A stretch of DNA of 48,956 bases from Allomuricauda sp. (GCA_017795045.1 CP051244.1:1621724-1670679), one strand, 5' to 3'. Positions 16,294 to 25,551 are shown, counted from the stretch's first letter. Notes: generated from the letters alone by a model not told the origin. Numbers and translations: made by a program.

Positions 16294-17597
16294 TATTGGG
16301 ATTGGATCTTTTCCAACGCCTCTTTTACCGAAGCATTGGTCACGGTTCGGTCCTTGAAATACTGGACCAATTGTTGTTTTTCACTTTCTGAGGCTCCCAT
16401 TTGGTTGAGCATGTTCATCAAGTGCATTTTCATATGCCCTTTTTGGATACCGGTGGTGACCAGTGATCGCAGTGCAGCAAAATTCTGGGCCAATCCAGCA
16501 ACGGCCACAATCTGCATCAGTTCCTTGGCGGTTGGTTTTTGAAGGATTTCCAGTCCCAGTTTCACCAAGGGGTGCAAGGAGGTGAGTCCGCCCACTGTAC
16601 CCAATGCCAAGGGCAATTCTATCCAAAAGGTAAAGATTCCATCTTTGATGGAAGCATGGGTAAGGCTGGAATACTGTCCATCTTTGGAAGCATAGGCATG
16701 TACGCCGGCTTCCACGGCCCTAAAATCGTTTCCTGTGGCCAAGACCACTGCATCCACTCCGTTCATGATTCCCTTATTGTGGGTCACGGCACGGTAGGGT
16801 TCCGCCTTGGCGATGTTCACGGCCCGCAAAAATTTTTCGGCGGATATTCCACCTTCTTCAAATTGTGCAATGGGACAGCTTACTTCGGCGCGTACCAAAC
16901 ATTGGGGCACATAGTTGGAAAGAATACTCATGACCACTTCAATCTGCTGTTCCTCAGGACTGAAGTTGGCATATGAAGCTGCTTCATCTTTCAGGGTTTT
17001 GGCAAATTGCTCCAAACACGAATTGATGAAATTGGCCCCCATGGCATCCAGGGTCTCGAACGTACAATGCAATTGATGGTAGCCTTCTATTTTGTCACTG
17101 AGGTCCCGTAATTCTATATTCTTGATACCGCCACCACGCTTTTCCATGTTTTGGGTGATGGAAGATACACCTTGGATGAGCTTCGGTTTTAACGCTTCAA
17201 AAAAATGTTGGAGTTTTTGTACATCTCCCTTATATATAAAATGTACCTGCCCCACCTTTTCAGTGTCAATGACTTTGGCCTTGAACCCGCCTCGGTCCAA
17301 CCAGAATTTGGCGGCCTTACTGGCGGCGGCCACTACGGAACTTTCCTCAATAGCCATGGGAATGACATACAATTTTCCGTTGATCAAAAAATTGGGCGCT
17401 ACGGCAAAAGGGAGGTAATAATTGGAAATGGTGTTTTCTATGAACTCGTCATGCAGCTTCTGGACCGCAGGGTCCGGATTCCAATACTGCTCCAGTAATT
17501 TTTTGGAGGCTTCGGGGTCTTTGGTGAAGTGCTCGGCAATATAGGCTATCTTTTCGGCCTTGGAGCGTTTGGAAAAACCTTCAACAGGGGTGTCCAT
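16293..17597 (-). CDS. mvaA: Class II hydroxymethylglutaryl-CoA reductase
   Basis: This enzyme reduces HMG-CoA to mevalonate, the committed step of the mevalonate route to isoprenoids. The 434-aa length suits the soluble class II (Pseudomonas mevalonii-like) enzymes. Visible motifs are FAVAPNFLINGKLYVIPMAIEESSVVAAAS near the N-terminus (with the catalytic Glu), and DAMGANFINSC. MNGVDAVVLATGNDFRAVEAG and ASKDGQYSSLT follow, with GTVGGLTSLHPLVKLGLEIL and a C-terminal HMKMHLMN with the catalytic His. It heads an operon with the GYDIA kinase and a beta-lactamase. Database names call class II enzymes 'degradative', but this pairing argues for biosynthesis. Confidence 0.94.
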   Translation of the reverse strand: MDTPVEGFSKRSKAEKIAYIAEHFTKDPEASKKLLEQYWNPDPAVQKLHDEFIENTISNYYLPFAVAPNFLINGKLYVIPMAIEESSVVAAASKAAKFWLDRGGFKAKVIDTEKVGQVHFIYKGDVQKLQHFFEALKPKLIQGVSSITQNMEKRGGGIKNIELRDLSDKIEGYHQLHCTFETLDAMGANFINSCLEQFAKTLKDEAASYANFSPEEQQIEVVMSILSNYVPQCLVRAEVSCPIAQFEEGGISAEKFLRAVNIAKAEPYRAVTHNKGIMNGVDAVVLATGNDFRAVEAGVHAYASKDGQYSSLTHASIKDGIFTFWIELPLALGTVGGLTSLHPLVKLGLEILQKPTAKELMQIVAVAGLAQNFAALRSLVTTGIQKGHMKMHLMNMLNQMGASESEKQQLVQYFKDRTVTNASVKEALEKIQSQ

Positions 17598-17616
17598 AGT
17601 GTTTGGTTAAAGGGTT

Positions 17617-17624
17617 CAAATATA
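17617..17624 (-). promoter_or_regulatory. -7 box of the mvaA operon
   Basis: TATATTTG on the minus strand is a perfect TAnnTTTG and lies 20 nt upstream of the mvaA ATG. No TTG is found at the expected -33 distance, so only the -7 element is claimed. Confidence 0.45.
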
Positions 17625-17702
17625 AAGATAATTGTACTTTATCGATATCCGGATTGTACTAGGGATGGTCTATAAAGAGCTTTTTTAGGAAATCAATTCT
17701 TG

Positions 17703-17732
17703 TTGCAAATGCAACATTTAAGTTTATTTTTC
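17703..17732 (+). promoter_or_regulatory. Promoter of the DPP IV gene
   Basis: TTG (17703-17705), a 19-nt spacer and TATTTTTC (17725-17732, one mismatch to TAnnTTTG) give a good Bacteroidota promoter. The predicted leader is about 40 nt. Confidence 0.5.
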
Positions 17733-17779
17733 CGATAAATATTAGTAAACTTGACGGTTTTAAATAATTTTTTCTCCAC

Positions 17780-19978
17780 ATGAACAAACAGTTCTTCCTG
17801 ATCCTATCCCTTTTAGGATGTTTGACTTTTTCAACCGCTCAAAAGAAAAAAATCTCCCTTGAAGAAATTTGGGGAGGGGAATTTAGGACCGAGTACATGG
17901 ACGTGCTCCGTTCCATGAAAAATGGAAAGCAGTACACCATCTTGAATTTTATGCGTTCCCCCCAGACGAGTAGTTTGGACAAATATGATTATGAAACCTT
18001 GAAAAAGGTGGAAACCATAGTGGCTTCGGGAGGTACGGTACCCTTCTTTACATCGTACACCTTCAGTGAGGATGAATCAAAGATAATGTTGGCCACAGAG
18101 GTCGAGCCGATTTTCAGAAGATCTAGATTGGGAATATACTATGTATATGATATCGCATCCAAGAGCATGACAAAGGTCAGCGATACCAAGATCCAAGAAC
18201 CCATGTTGTCCCCTGACGGATCCAAAGTGGCTTATGTGGATAACAACAACCTATATATATTCAACGTGGCTTCCAAGACGGCAGAACAAATCACCACGGA
18301 TGGGAGCAAGGGAACCATCATCAATGGGGTCACGGATTGGGTATATGAGGAGGAATTTGCCTTTGTCCGTGCCTTTGAGTGGAACAGTGATGGGTCCAAA
18401 ATTGCCTTTTTACGATTTGACGAAACCGAAGTGCCCCTATTCTCCATGGATGTTTATGGTCAAGGGCTCTACCCATTTCCGTATGAATTTAAATACCCCA
18501 AAGCCGGAGAGAACAATTCTATAGTAACCTTACACATGCTGGATGTGGAGTCAGGTTCCATTTCCAAGGTGGATTTGGGTAATCCGTACTACATTCCCCG
18601 AATTAAATGGATGAACAGTCCAGATCATTTGAGTGTACAGACCATCAACCGACACCAAAACCATATTAAACTGTTGGATGTTAACGCCAAGGACAACTCG
18701 GTTTCCATTTTGTTGGAAGAAAAGGACAAGGCCTATGTGGATATTGATGACGATCTTACCTTTTTGCCCGACGATAGTTTTATCTGGACCAGTGAAGGAG
18801 ACGGATTTAACCACTTGTACCTGTATAACAAAAAGGGCAAACTGAAAAACCAGATTACCAAAGGGCCATGGGAGGTGACCCAGTATTATGGCTATGATGA
18901 GGCCAATGACAAAACTTATTATCAATCTGTGGAAAACGGTTCCATTAATCGGGACGTTTACAGCATCGCTAGCTCTGGAAAGGATAAAAAGCGATTGAGC
19001 AACAAGGAAGGAACCAATTCAGCCGCATTCAGTGCGGATTATACCTATTACATCAACACCTTTTCCAGTGCCACAACGCCTTACGAGTTCACCTTGCATC
19101 AAGTGGACCAAGGCAAGCGTATGAAAGACTTTAAAGAAGACAACGAGCTCATCAGCAAAGGCCGTTTGATCAAGGACAATGCAGCTTTGTTGAAAAAATT
19201 GGAGGGATATGATTTGGTTCCCAAGGAGTTTTCAACCATCAACATCAATGGGAACGACCTGAACATGTGGATGATGAAACCGGCCGATTTCGACCCTGCA
19301 AAAAAATACCCCATGATCATGTTTCAATACAGTGGCCCCGGTTCGCAGCAAGTGGCCAATAGCTGGTTGGGCAGCAATGACTATTGGCACGAGATGTTGG
19401 CCTCCGAAGGCTACATTGTGGTATGTGTGGATGGAAGGGGAACAGGTTATAAAGGGCGTGACTTTAAAAAAGTAACCTATCTGAACTTGGTAAAATATGA
19501 AACCGAAGATCAAATAGCCGCCGCAAAAAAATTGAGTGAGCTGCCTTATGTAGACGAAAACCGAACCGGAATATGGGGTTGGAGCTTTGGAGGGCATATG
19601 AGCAGCAATTGCTTGTTGAAAGGGAATGATGTCTTTGAAATGGGCATTGCAGTGGCCCCGGTGACCAACTGGAGGTTCTACGATACCATTTACACCGAAC
19701 GTTTTTTGCGTACCCCGGAAGAAAACCCGGAAGGGTATGACAACGAGTCCCCATTCAACTATCCCGAATTGCTCAAGGGGAAGTACCTATTGGTCCATGG
19801 TTCTGGGGACGACAATGTGCATGTGCAGAACTCCATGAGGATGATAGAAGCCTTGGTACAGGCCAATAAGCCCTTTGATTGGGCCATTTATCCCGATAAG
19901 AACCATGGTATTTATGGGGGTAACACCCGATTGCACCTGTTCACCAAAATGACCAATTTCATCAAGGAAAATTTGTAA
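17780..19978 (+). CDS. Dipeptidyl peptidase IV (S9B family)
   Basis: DPP IV removes X-Pro and X-Ala dipeptides from peptide N-termini, usually in the periplasm. The 732-aa protein has a signal peptide (LILSLLGCLTFSTAQ), an eight-bladed beta-propeller domain and a C-terminal alpha/beta hydrolase. The substrate-anchoring motif DWVYEEE is at residues 186-192. The catalytic triad is Ser602 in GWSFGG, the Asp of the DDNVH pair (677/678) and His709 in KNHGIYGG. Its length is normal. It is followed after 16 nt by a POT peptide transporter on the same strand, so released dipeptides can be taken up by a co-transcribed carrier. Confidence 0.95.
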   Translation: MNKQFFLILSLLGCLTFSTAQKKKISLEEIWGGEFRTEYMDVLRSMKNGKQYTILNFMRSPQTSSLDKYDYETLKKVETIVASGGTVPFFTSYTFSEDESKIMLATEVEPIFRRSRLGIYYVYDIASKSMTKVSDTKIQEPMLSPDGSKVAYVDNNNLYIFNVASKTAEQITTDGSKGTIINGVTDWVYEEEFAFVRAFEWNSDGSKIAFLRFDETEVPLFSMDVYGQGLYPFPYEFKYPKAGENNSIVTLHMLDVESGSISKVDLGNPYYIPRIKWMNSPDHLSVQTINRHQNHIKLLDVNAKDNSVSILLEEKDKAYVDIDDDLTFLPDDSFIWTSEGDGFNHLYLYNKKGKLKNQITKGPWEVTQYYGYDEANDKTYYQSVENGSINRDVYSIASSGKDKKRLSNKEGTNSAAFSADYTYYINTFSSATTPYEFTLHQVDQGKRMKDFKEDNELISKGRLIKDNAALLKKLEGYDLVPKEFSTININGNDLNMWMMKPADFDPAKKYPMIMFQYSGPGSQQVANSWLGSNDYWHEMLASEGYIVVCVDGRGTGYKGRDFKKVTYLNLVKYETEDQIAAAKKLSELPYVDENRTGIWGWSFGGHMSSNCLLKGNDVFEMGIAVAPVTNWRFYDTIYTERFLRTPEENPEGYDNESPFNYPELLKGKYLLVHGSGDDNVHVQNSMRMIEALVQANKPFDWAIYPDKNHGIYGGNTRLHLFTKMTNFIKENL

Positions 19979-19994
19979 CCAAACGTAAAAATAT

Positions 19995-21527
19995 ATGTCA
20001 GATATTGTAAAACCAGCCAGTGAAAAGACCCTTTTTGGGCACCCGCAAGGGCTTTTCTACCTATTTTTTGCTGAACTGTGGGAGCGTTTCAGTTTTTATG
20101 GGATGCGGGCCCTGCTTACACTCTACATGGTCAATGTTGTTTTTGAGGCATTGTCCACCCGTGATTATGCAGCGGCAGCGGTATATGCTTCTTACGGGTC
20201 CTTGGTCTATGCCTCTACGGTGATTGGGGGTAAGATTTCAGATTCCATTTTGGGCATGCGGGCCTCTATTTTCTTGGGAGGGATTTTAATGGCCTTGGGT
20301 CATTTTGTATTGGCCATTGAAAACAATGCAGCCTTCTTTTTGGCCTTGGCCTTTATTATTGTGGGCAACGGTTTTTTCAAACCCAATATCTCAACTTTTG
20401 TGGGAACGTTGTACAAGGATGGTGATACCCGAAAAGATTCAGGTTTCACCATTTTTTATATGGGGATAAACATTGGAGGATTTATTTCGCCATTGCTCTG
20501 CGGTTGGTTGGGACAGACTTACGGTTGGCATTACGGATTTGGTCTGGCTGGAATAGGCATGTTGACCGGATTGTTGTTTTTCTGGAGCGGTATCAAGAAA
20601 AATGTATTTGGGGATGGAGGCAAGCCGCCCAGCATGGAAGTCTATGAAAAGAAAGTTTGGGGAATTCCACAAAAACATCTGATTCCCATCATAGCCTTTT
20701 TGTCGGCACCATTGATAGCCTATTTGCTCTATTCGTACAAATCCCTTGGTGGGGAAGGTTCCTTTCTTGAAGACCAGAACATTGTCAATGTATTGTTTAA
20801 ACTGATTGGGATTGCTATCCTCATATACATGGTCAATATTATGCTCAAGGCTACTTTGGATGAGCGAAAAAAACTCTTTATGGCCATTTTGATTACCTTC
20901 TTTATGACCATATTTTGGGGGTTCCATGAGCTTCATGGTAGTGTAATCACCCTTTTTGCCGCAAGGAATGTCAACCTTTCTTTGATCAATGCGAGCCAGA
21001 CGAATGCCTTGAATTCCATGTTCATTGTTATTCTTTCCATACCCATATCGGTTATGTGGACGTATATGGCCAAGAAGAAAATCAACCCAAGGACACCATA
21101 CAAATTTGGTATGGGGCTGGTATTGGCCGGGTTGGCTTTTTATGTGGTTTCCTTGAGTGGGGGTAGTGCGGATGAAAATGGGATGGTTCCCTTTTCCTAT
21201 TTGCTTGCTTTGTACTTCTTGATTTCAGTAGGGGAATTGTTCATGTCGCCCGTAGGGCTTTCCAAAATAACCGACCTTTCACCCAAACGTATTGTGGCAT
21301 TTATGATGGGGATATGGTTCTTGTCATCGGCCTATGCGTTCCAAATAGTAGGGTTCATCTCCAAGCAATTGGCCATTGAGAGTACCGATAGCAACGTGGG
21401 CGGTTTCGATACCTTGAATGTGTATTTGGATGGTTTTAGTCTCATTGCCAAATATTCCTTGGTAGCGGGTGTAGTGGTGCTGATTTTTGCACCATTGATG
21501 AAACGCTTGATGGGGAACGTCCACTAA
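19995..21527 (+). CDS. Proton-coupled oligopeptide transporter (POT/PTR family)
   Basis: The 510-aa protein has about 14 predicted membrane helices and imports di- and tripeptides with protons across the inner membrane. The ExxERF motif is present as ELWERFSFYGMRALLTLYMV near residues 27-46. The PTR signatures DSILGMRASIFLGG and GNGFFKPNISTFVGTLY follow, with FTIFYMGINIGGFISPLLCG after them. The C-terminal half contains FHELHGSVITLFAARN and a conserved GELFMSPVGLSKITDLSPKR. It lies directly behind DPP IV. Its last codons overlap the end of the convergent comEC gene by 4 nt, so no terminator fits between them. Confidence 0.95.
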   Translation: MSDIVKPASEKTLFGHPQGLFYLFFAELWERFSFYGMRALLTLYMVNVVFEALSTRDYAAAAVYASYGSLVYASTVIGGKISDSILGMRASIFLGGILMALGHFVLAIENNAAFFLALAFIIVGNGFFKPNISTFVGTLYKDGDTRKDSGFTIFYMGINIGGFISPLLCGWLGQTYGWHYGFGLAGIGMLTGLLFFWSGIKKNVFGDGGKPPSMEVYEKKVWGIPQKHLIPIIAFLSAPLIAYLLYSYKSLGGEGSFLEDQNIVNVLFKLIGIAILIYMVNIMLKATLDERKKLFMAILITFFMTIFWGFHELHGSVITLFAARNVNLSLINASQTNALNSMFIVILSIPISVMWTYMAKKKINPRTPYKFGMGLVLAGLAFYVVSLSGGSADENGMVPFSYLLALYFLISVGELFMSPVGLSKITDLSPKRIVAFMMGIWFLSSAYAFQIVGFISKQLAIESTDSNVGGFDTLNVYLDGFSLIAKYSLVAGVVVLIFAPLMKRLMGNVH

Positions 21528-23551
21528 TCCGTATCAAAATCAAAAACATAATATCCCTTTTCGCCGGTGTGGTGGAAAGGGATTTCTTTTTGGGCACAAG
21601 TCCGTTTCCAACGGGATACGTAGCTGGGATAGTTGCTGCCATCGGCCAGTACCATTTTGGGACGAACGGAATCCAAAAAACGCTCCAGATTGATTTTTGG
21701 GGACTGGGTGAACAGGACAAAATCTTGATTTCTTTCTATGGGGTAAATCCCTAAACTGTCTATGATGTATAACTTTTTTTGACCGATGGAGTAATTGTTC
21801 TTGAGCTGCGTGTTGTCAATGCTCTTGATTCGCTCTGCGACCAAATAATCCTGAGCAATACGGCCTACATTAACACTGTCCTGTGCATATATGTGCAGAG
21901 CGTTCCCTAGTTGGTGCAGCAAGATGGAGTTTCGGGATCTGTGGACCAAGACCAAGGCTTCTTTTTGCCGGAGTTGTATCTGGTTCCAAATGCCCCAAGT
22001 TTGAAAAGCAATGATGCCACTACATAAAATTAAAGTGGGTTTCAGTTTTGGTTGAGATAGGAATACGACCAAGGAAATTACGATAGCGTATCCTAAAACC
22101 AACTGGACATCATCAAACGGAATATCCTTGATCACAAATTCCTCTTGTTGGGCCACCCAACCCACGATGGAATTCATGATTTGTATGACCCAATTGTAGG
22201 AAACCACCAAAAAAGTAGGAAGCTGATTCAGTAAGGCCAAAGCCATGGCCAAAATGCCAAGACCCAAAATCAACCCCAAAAATGGAATGATCAAAAGGTT
22301 GGATACAAAAAACAAAGCAGGGAATTGGTGAAAATAGAACAGGCTAATGGGCAATACTCCCAATTGGGCGGCCAAGCTCACGGACAATAGTTGCCATGTT
22401 TTTCGGACGATGGTGTGCTCCGGGAACCAAAACCGCTGCAATTTTGGATAGATCCAAACAATAGAGAAAACAGCTGCATAACTCATTTGAAACCCTACTT
22501 GAAATAAGAAAAGAGGCTTTATCAACAAAATAAACCACATGGAAAGGGCAATGATATTAAAGACGTTGGTAGGGCGGTTCAAATAGAGGGCATAGGCCAC
22601 AAAGGAAAACATGGTAACAGCCCGTACAATGGAAGGGGAGAGTCCGGCCACAAAGGCATATGCCCACAATAGGACGACCACGCCGACCAGTTTTAAGGTT
22701 TTTCCCTTGGGGAAATGCTCCAGAGGTGACAACAAAAACTGAAAGATGAAAAGCAGGATACCCACATGCAGTCCCGATACTGCCAAGATATGTATGGCGC
22801 CTGCGTTGGCATAATTGTTATAGGTGGTTTCCGAAATGTCGTCCCGTTGTCCCAACAACAAGGCTTGGATAACGGCCAGTTCGTCTGCACCGAAAGGATG
22901 TTCTTTCAGTTTTGCGATGAGGTGTTCCCTAAAATTTGAGGCCAACCCAATCAAGGTTGATGGGGATGTTTCCTGTACAATAATGGATTCATGGTCCGTC
23001 CGTATCTGGTGAAAAATGCCCTGCTTTCCTAGATAGTCCTTGTAATTGAACTGATGCGGATTCAGGGGAGGTTGTATGATTTCCGCCTTGGACAACACAA
23101 AAAGCTCATCATCAATCTTAAAGCTCTTTTTGGTGGAGTCCACAGGAAGGCTGAGCAATAATTTGCCTGTTGCCTTTTCTTGTTCCAGACCTTCAACTTC
23201 AACGACATAGCGTTGGGTGTAGGGATTGGGTTTTAAGACCTCCCTTACCTTCATCTGCCATAATTGGTCCTGGGTAAAATTGTGATGTGAATAATGACTC
23301 CCCAAATGGTTGGAGAGGGATAGGCCAACCACCAAAACACCTAAGGATATGGTTATGAGAAGGGTGGTAAACTCAAAAAACGGAACGCCATTATTCCTTG
23401 CCTGCCTTTTATTTGCATAATAAAGAACAGGGAACAGCACAATAATCGCTATAAACGGGATGTGGGGAGCGATATCCAGATAAAAGCCCAAAACAATCCC
23501 CACAATGAGGAACATTGTGAGTTTGATGGACACAAAATTAAACGAGCGCAC
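21524..23551 (-). CDS. comEC: ComEC/Rec2-family DNA-uptake channel protein
   Basis: I choose the GTG at 23551, which overlaps the stop of the upstream gene by one base (TAGTG). It gives 675 aa starting with RSFNFVSIKLTMFLIVG. The N-terminal region has membrane helices and an OB-like DUF4131 domain. The Competence domain follows (about residues 210-470; ALLLGQRDDISETTYNNYANAGAIHILAVSGLHVGIL and AFVAGLSPSIVRAVTMF, split over the region). ComEC forms the inner-membrane channel for incoming single-stranded DNA. The C-terminal part (about 160 residues) is in the place of the usual metallo-hydrolase domain but shows no HxHxDH motif, so nuclease activity is doubtful. It is the last gene of its operon. 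Confidence 0.9.
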   Translation of the reverse strand: MRSFNFVSIKLTMFLIVGIVLGFYLDIAPHIPFIAIIVLFPVLYYANKRQARNNGVPFFEFTTLLITISLGVLVVGLSLSNHLGSHYSHHNFTQDQLWQMKVREVLKPNPYTQRYVVEVEGLEQEKATGKLLLSLPVDSTKKSFKIDDELFVLSKAEIIQPPLNPHQFNYKDYLGKQGIFHQIRTDHESIIVQETSPSTLIGLASNFREHLIAKLKEHPFGADELAVIQALLLGQRDDISETTYNNYANAGAIHILAVSGLHVGILLFIFQFLLSPLEHFPKGKTLKLVGVVVLLWAYAFVAGLSPSIVRAVTMFSFVAYALYLNRPTNVFNIIALSMWFILLIKPLFLFQVGFQMSYAAVFSIVWIYPKLQRFWFPEHTIVRKTWQLLSVSLAAQLGVLPISLFYFHQFPALFFVSNLLIIPFLGLILGLGILAMALALLNQLPTFLVVSYNWVIQIMNSIVGWVAQQEEFVIKDIPFDDVQLVLGYAIVISLVVFLSQPKLKPTLILCSGIIAFQTWGIWNQIQLRQKEALVLVHRSRNSILLHQLGNALHIYAQDSVNVGRIAQDYLVAERIKSIDNTQLKNNYSIGQKKLYIIDSLGIYPIERNQDFVLFTQSPKINLERFLDSVRPKMVLADGSNYPSYVSRWKRTCAQKEIPFHHTGEKGYYVFDFDTD

Positions 23552-24096
23552 TATAGGATACGCATGGCCTTTACAAAGGCATAGTTCCAATATCCCTCCC
23601 GTAATGAGGATACCAAAACGCCCCTTGAGGTCGTGGCATGAATAAATTTGATCTCATCTCCATCCACGTCCACCACAAGGCCCACATGGTTGATGCGTTT
23701 TCCAGTTTTACTGGTCTTAAAAAAGAGCAGGTCGCCCTTTTGTACGTCGTCCACCTGTACTTTTTGGCCCTCAAGGGCCATTTGGTACGAAGTTCTTGGG
23801 AATAGGATTTCGTTTTCCTTGAGGGAAACATAGACCAATCCAGAACAATCCATACCTTTTTTGGTGGTGCCCCCGTACTTGTAGCGCGTTCCAGAAAATT
23901 CCATAGCGGTGGAAATGATGGCCTCGGCCTTGGCATTTTCACGTTCTTCCTTTCTGGTTTTCTTTTCGGGGGATGTCTCTTCTGTGGACCCCTCTACCGT
24001 AACAGTTCGGGTCTTGCTGTAGGTTCGTTTTCTCTTGCCCGGGCCGCAACCGATCAGGACAAAAAGAAACAGTAAGAAAATGGTTTTGCGTAACAT
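23551..24096 (-). CDS. NlpC/P60-family cell-wall endopeptidase, lipoprotein
   Basis: The preferred ATG at 24096 (181 aa) begins a lipoprotein signal with lipobox LIGC (Cys17). An in-frame start at 24144 would add a non-signal leader overlapping lpxB. A charged Lys/Arg/Glu-rich linker precedes the C40 peptidase domain. The catalytic Cys84 is in GMDCSGLVYVS, His137 is in INHVGLVVDV, and the third position is His153 in FIHATTSRGV. Such enzymes cut gamma-D-Glu-diaminopimelate bonds in peptidoglycan stems. Its stop overlaps the comEC GTG, so the two are translationally linked. This pairing might aid DNA passage through the wall, which is inference only. Confidence 0.9.
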   Translation of the reverse strand: MLRKTIFLLFLFVLIGCGPGKRKRTYSKTRTVTVEGSTEETSPEKKTRKEERENAKAEAIISTAMEFSGTRYKYGGTTKKGMDCSGLVYVSLKENEILFPRTSYQMALEGQKVQVDDVQKGDLLFFKTSKTGKRINHVGLVVDVDGDEIKFIHATTSRGVLVSSLREGYWNYAFVKAMRIL

Positions 24097-24130
24097 CCAA
24101 GAAATAGTATTGTTTTCTTGGAAGATAAAA

Positions 24131-25243
24131 CTAAGCATTTTCAACGATTAATCGGGCAGCCAATTGACTGGCACCTTTTCCACCCAATTTTTTTCGAAGC
24201 AATTCGTAGTCCTCTAAAATTCGCTCCCGCTCTTGCCCTGCCACTATTTTTGATAGCTCTTTTTTGAGGTTTTTGGTGGTCAGGTCATTTTGGATGAGCT
24301 CTTTGACCACTTCCCTGTCCATAATAAGATTGACCAATGAAATAAAGTTCAGGGTGATGATGCGTTTGGCAATTTGGTACGAAATCCAGTTGCCTTTGTA
24401 GCAGACCACTTGTGGGATGCCAAAAAGGGCAGTTTCCAAAGTGGCCGTCCCGCTGGTCACCAGTGCCGCATGGGAATGTTTGAGCAAGGAATAGGTTTTG
24501 TTGGATACATAGCCTACCCTATTTTCCTTTAGGAAAGGAGCGTAAAATTCATCCGGTAGGCTCGGGGCGCCCGCAATGACAAATTGATATTCGGGAAAAT
24601 CACTTTTTACGGATAGCATCACGTCCAACATTTTTTGGACCTCCTGTTTCCTACTTCCGGGAAGTAGGGCAATGATGGGTTTCTGAGCATCCAATCCATT
24701 TTCCTTTCTGAAAGTGGCCTCGTCCACCAAAGGGGTGTTCTCTATGGCATCGATAAGGGGGTGCCCCACAAACTGCACGGGGTATCCATGTTTTTTTTCA
24801 TAGAACTCCTTTTCAAAAGGAAGGATGACGTACATGGCATCAATATCACGCTTGATTTTTTGGATGCGCCCCTCCCGTGAGGCCCAAATTTGAGGGGAAA
24901 TATAATAGTTGGTTCTAAATCCGTTTTGTTTGGCCCATTTAGCAATCCGAAGATTAAAGCCGGAAAAATCAATGAAAATGATGACATCCGGATTGAATTT
25001 TTCAATGTCTTCCTTGCAAAAAGCGATGTTTTTAAAAATGGTTGGGATGTTCATGATCACCTCAAGAAATCCCATAAAGGCCATGTCTTTGTAATGCTTG
25101 GCCAATTGTCCCCCGGCTTTCTGCATCAAATCACCGCCCCAACAACGGATATCCGCATCAAGATCTTCTTGCTTCAGTGCCTTGATGAGGTTGGAGCCGT
25201 GCAGATCGCCGGAAGCCTCACCCGCTATGATATAATACTTCAT
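24131..25243 (-). CDS. lpxB: Lipid-A-disaccharide synthase
   Basis: LpxB joins UDP-2,3-diacylglucosamine to lipid X to make the lipid A disaccharide at the inner face of the inner membrane. The length of 370 aa is normal. The N-terminus MKYYIIAGEASGDLHGSNLI carries the conserved GEASGD. Further motifs are MGFLEVI, VIFIDFSGFNLRIAKWAK, YYISPQIWAS, ILPFEKEFY, FVGHPLID, LLPGSRKQEV and VTSGTATLETALFGIPQVVCYK. Like LptC earlier in the window, it indicates a lipopolysaccharide-making outer membrane. It sits 20 nt downstream of a 95-aa membrane protein gene and upstream of the wall peptidase gene. Confidence 0.97.
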   Translation of the reverse strand: MKYYIIAGEASGDLHGSNLIKALKQEDLDADIRCWGGDLMQKAGGQLAKHYKDMAFMGFLEVIMNIPTIFKNIAFCKEDIEKFNPDVIIFIDFSGFNLRIAKWAKQNGFRTNYYISPQIWASREGRIQKIKRDIDAMYVILPFEKEFYEKKHGYPVQFVGHPLIDAIENTPLVDEATFRKENGLDAQKPIIALLPGSRKQEVQKMLDVMLSVKSDFPEYQFVIAGAPSLPDEFYAPFLKENRVGYVSNKTYSLLKHSHAALVTSGTATLETALFGIPQVVCYKGNWISYQIAKRIITLNFISLVNLIMDREVVKELIQNDLTTKNLKKELSKIVAGQERERILEDYELLRKKLGGKGASQLAARLIVENA

Positions 25244-25263
25244 CGTATAATGCTCAAGTTCAA

Positions 25264-25551
25264 TTAGAACAAAACTTTGTAGGCCAAAATCACCAAGGCG
25301 GTCAGTAATGTGGCAATCATGACCCCTCTTGCCCTCAAATCCCGCTTAATGCGGAGAAACCCAAAGAATGCGATCAGGTTCAAAATGGCGCCCAAGGCCA
25401 ATAAACTGCCAATATGACCTTGTTCCACTGCAGCATTGAAGGTGTCCACAATACCGATATCGGAAAACAAAAGAATGTATAGTAAAGTCCCGAAAGTGTT
25501 TGCTATGATACCCACAACAAAACCAATAATGATTTCCTTTTTAGTGTCCAT
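25264..25551 (-). CDS. Small three-helix membrane protein, function unknown
   Basis: The 95-aa protein has three predicted transmembrane helices (about residues 5-27, 47-67 and 75-94) with a basic loop (RIKRDLRARG) between the second and third. Its ATG lies inside the last codons of surE (11-bp overlap), so translation is coupled to surE. lpxB follows after 20 nt. The conserved-looking position between surE and lpxB suggests an envelope role. I recognise no family. Confidence 0.75.
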   Translation of the reverse strand: MDTKKEIIIGFVVGIIANTFGTLLYILLFSDIGIVDTFNAAVEQGHIGSLLALGAILNLIAFFGFLRIKRDLRARGVMIATLLTALVILAYKVLF

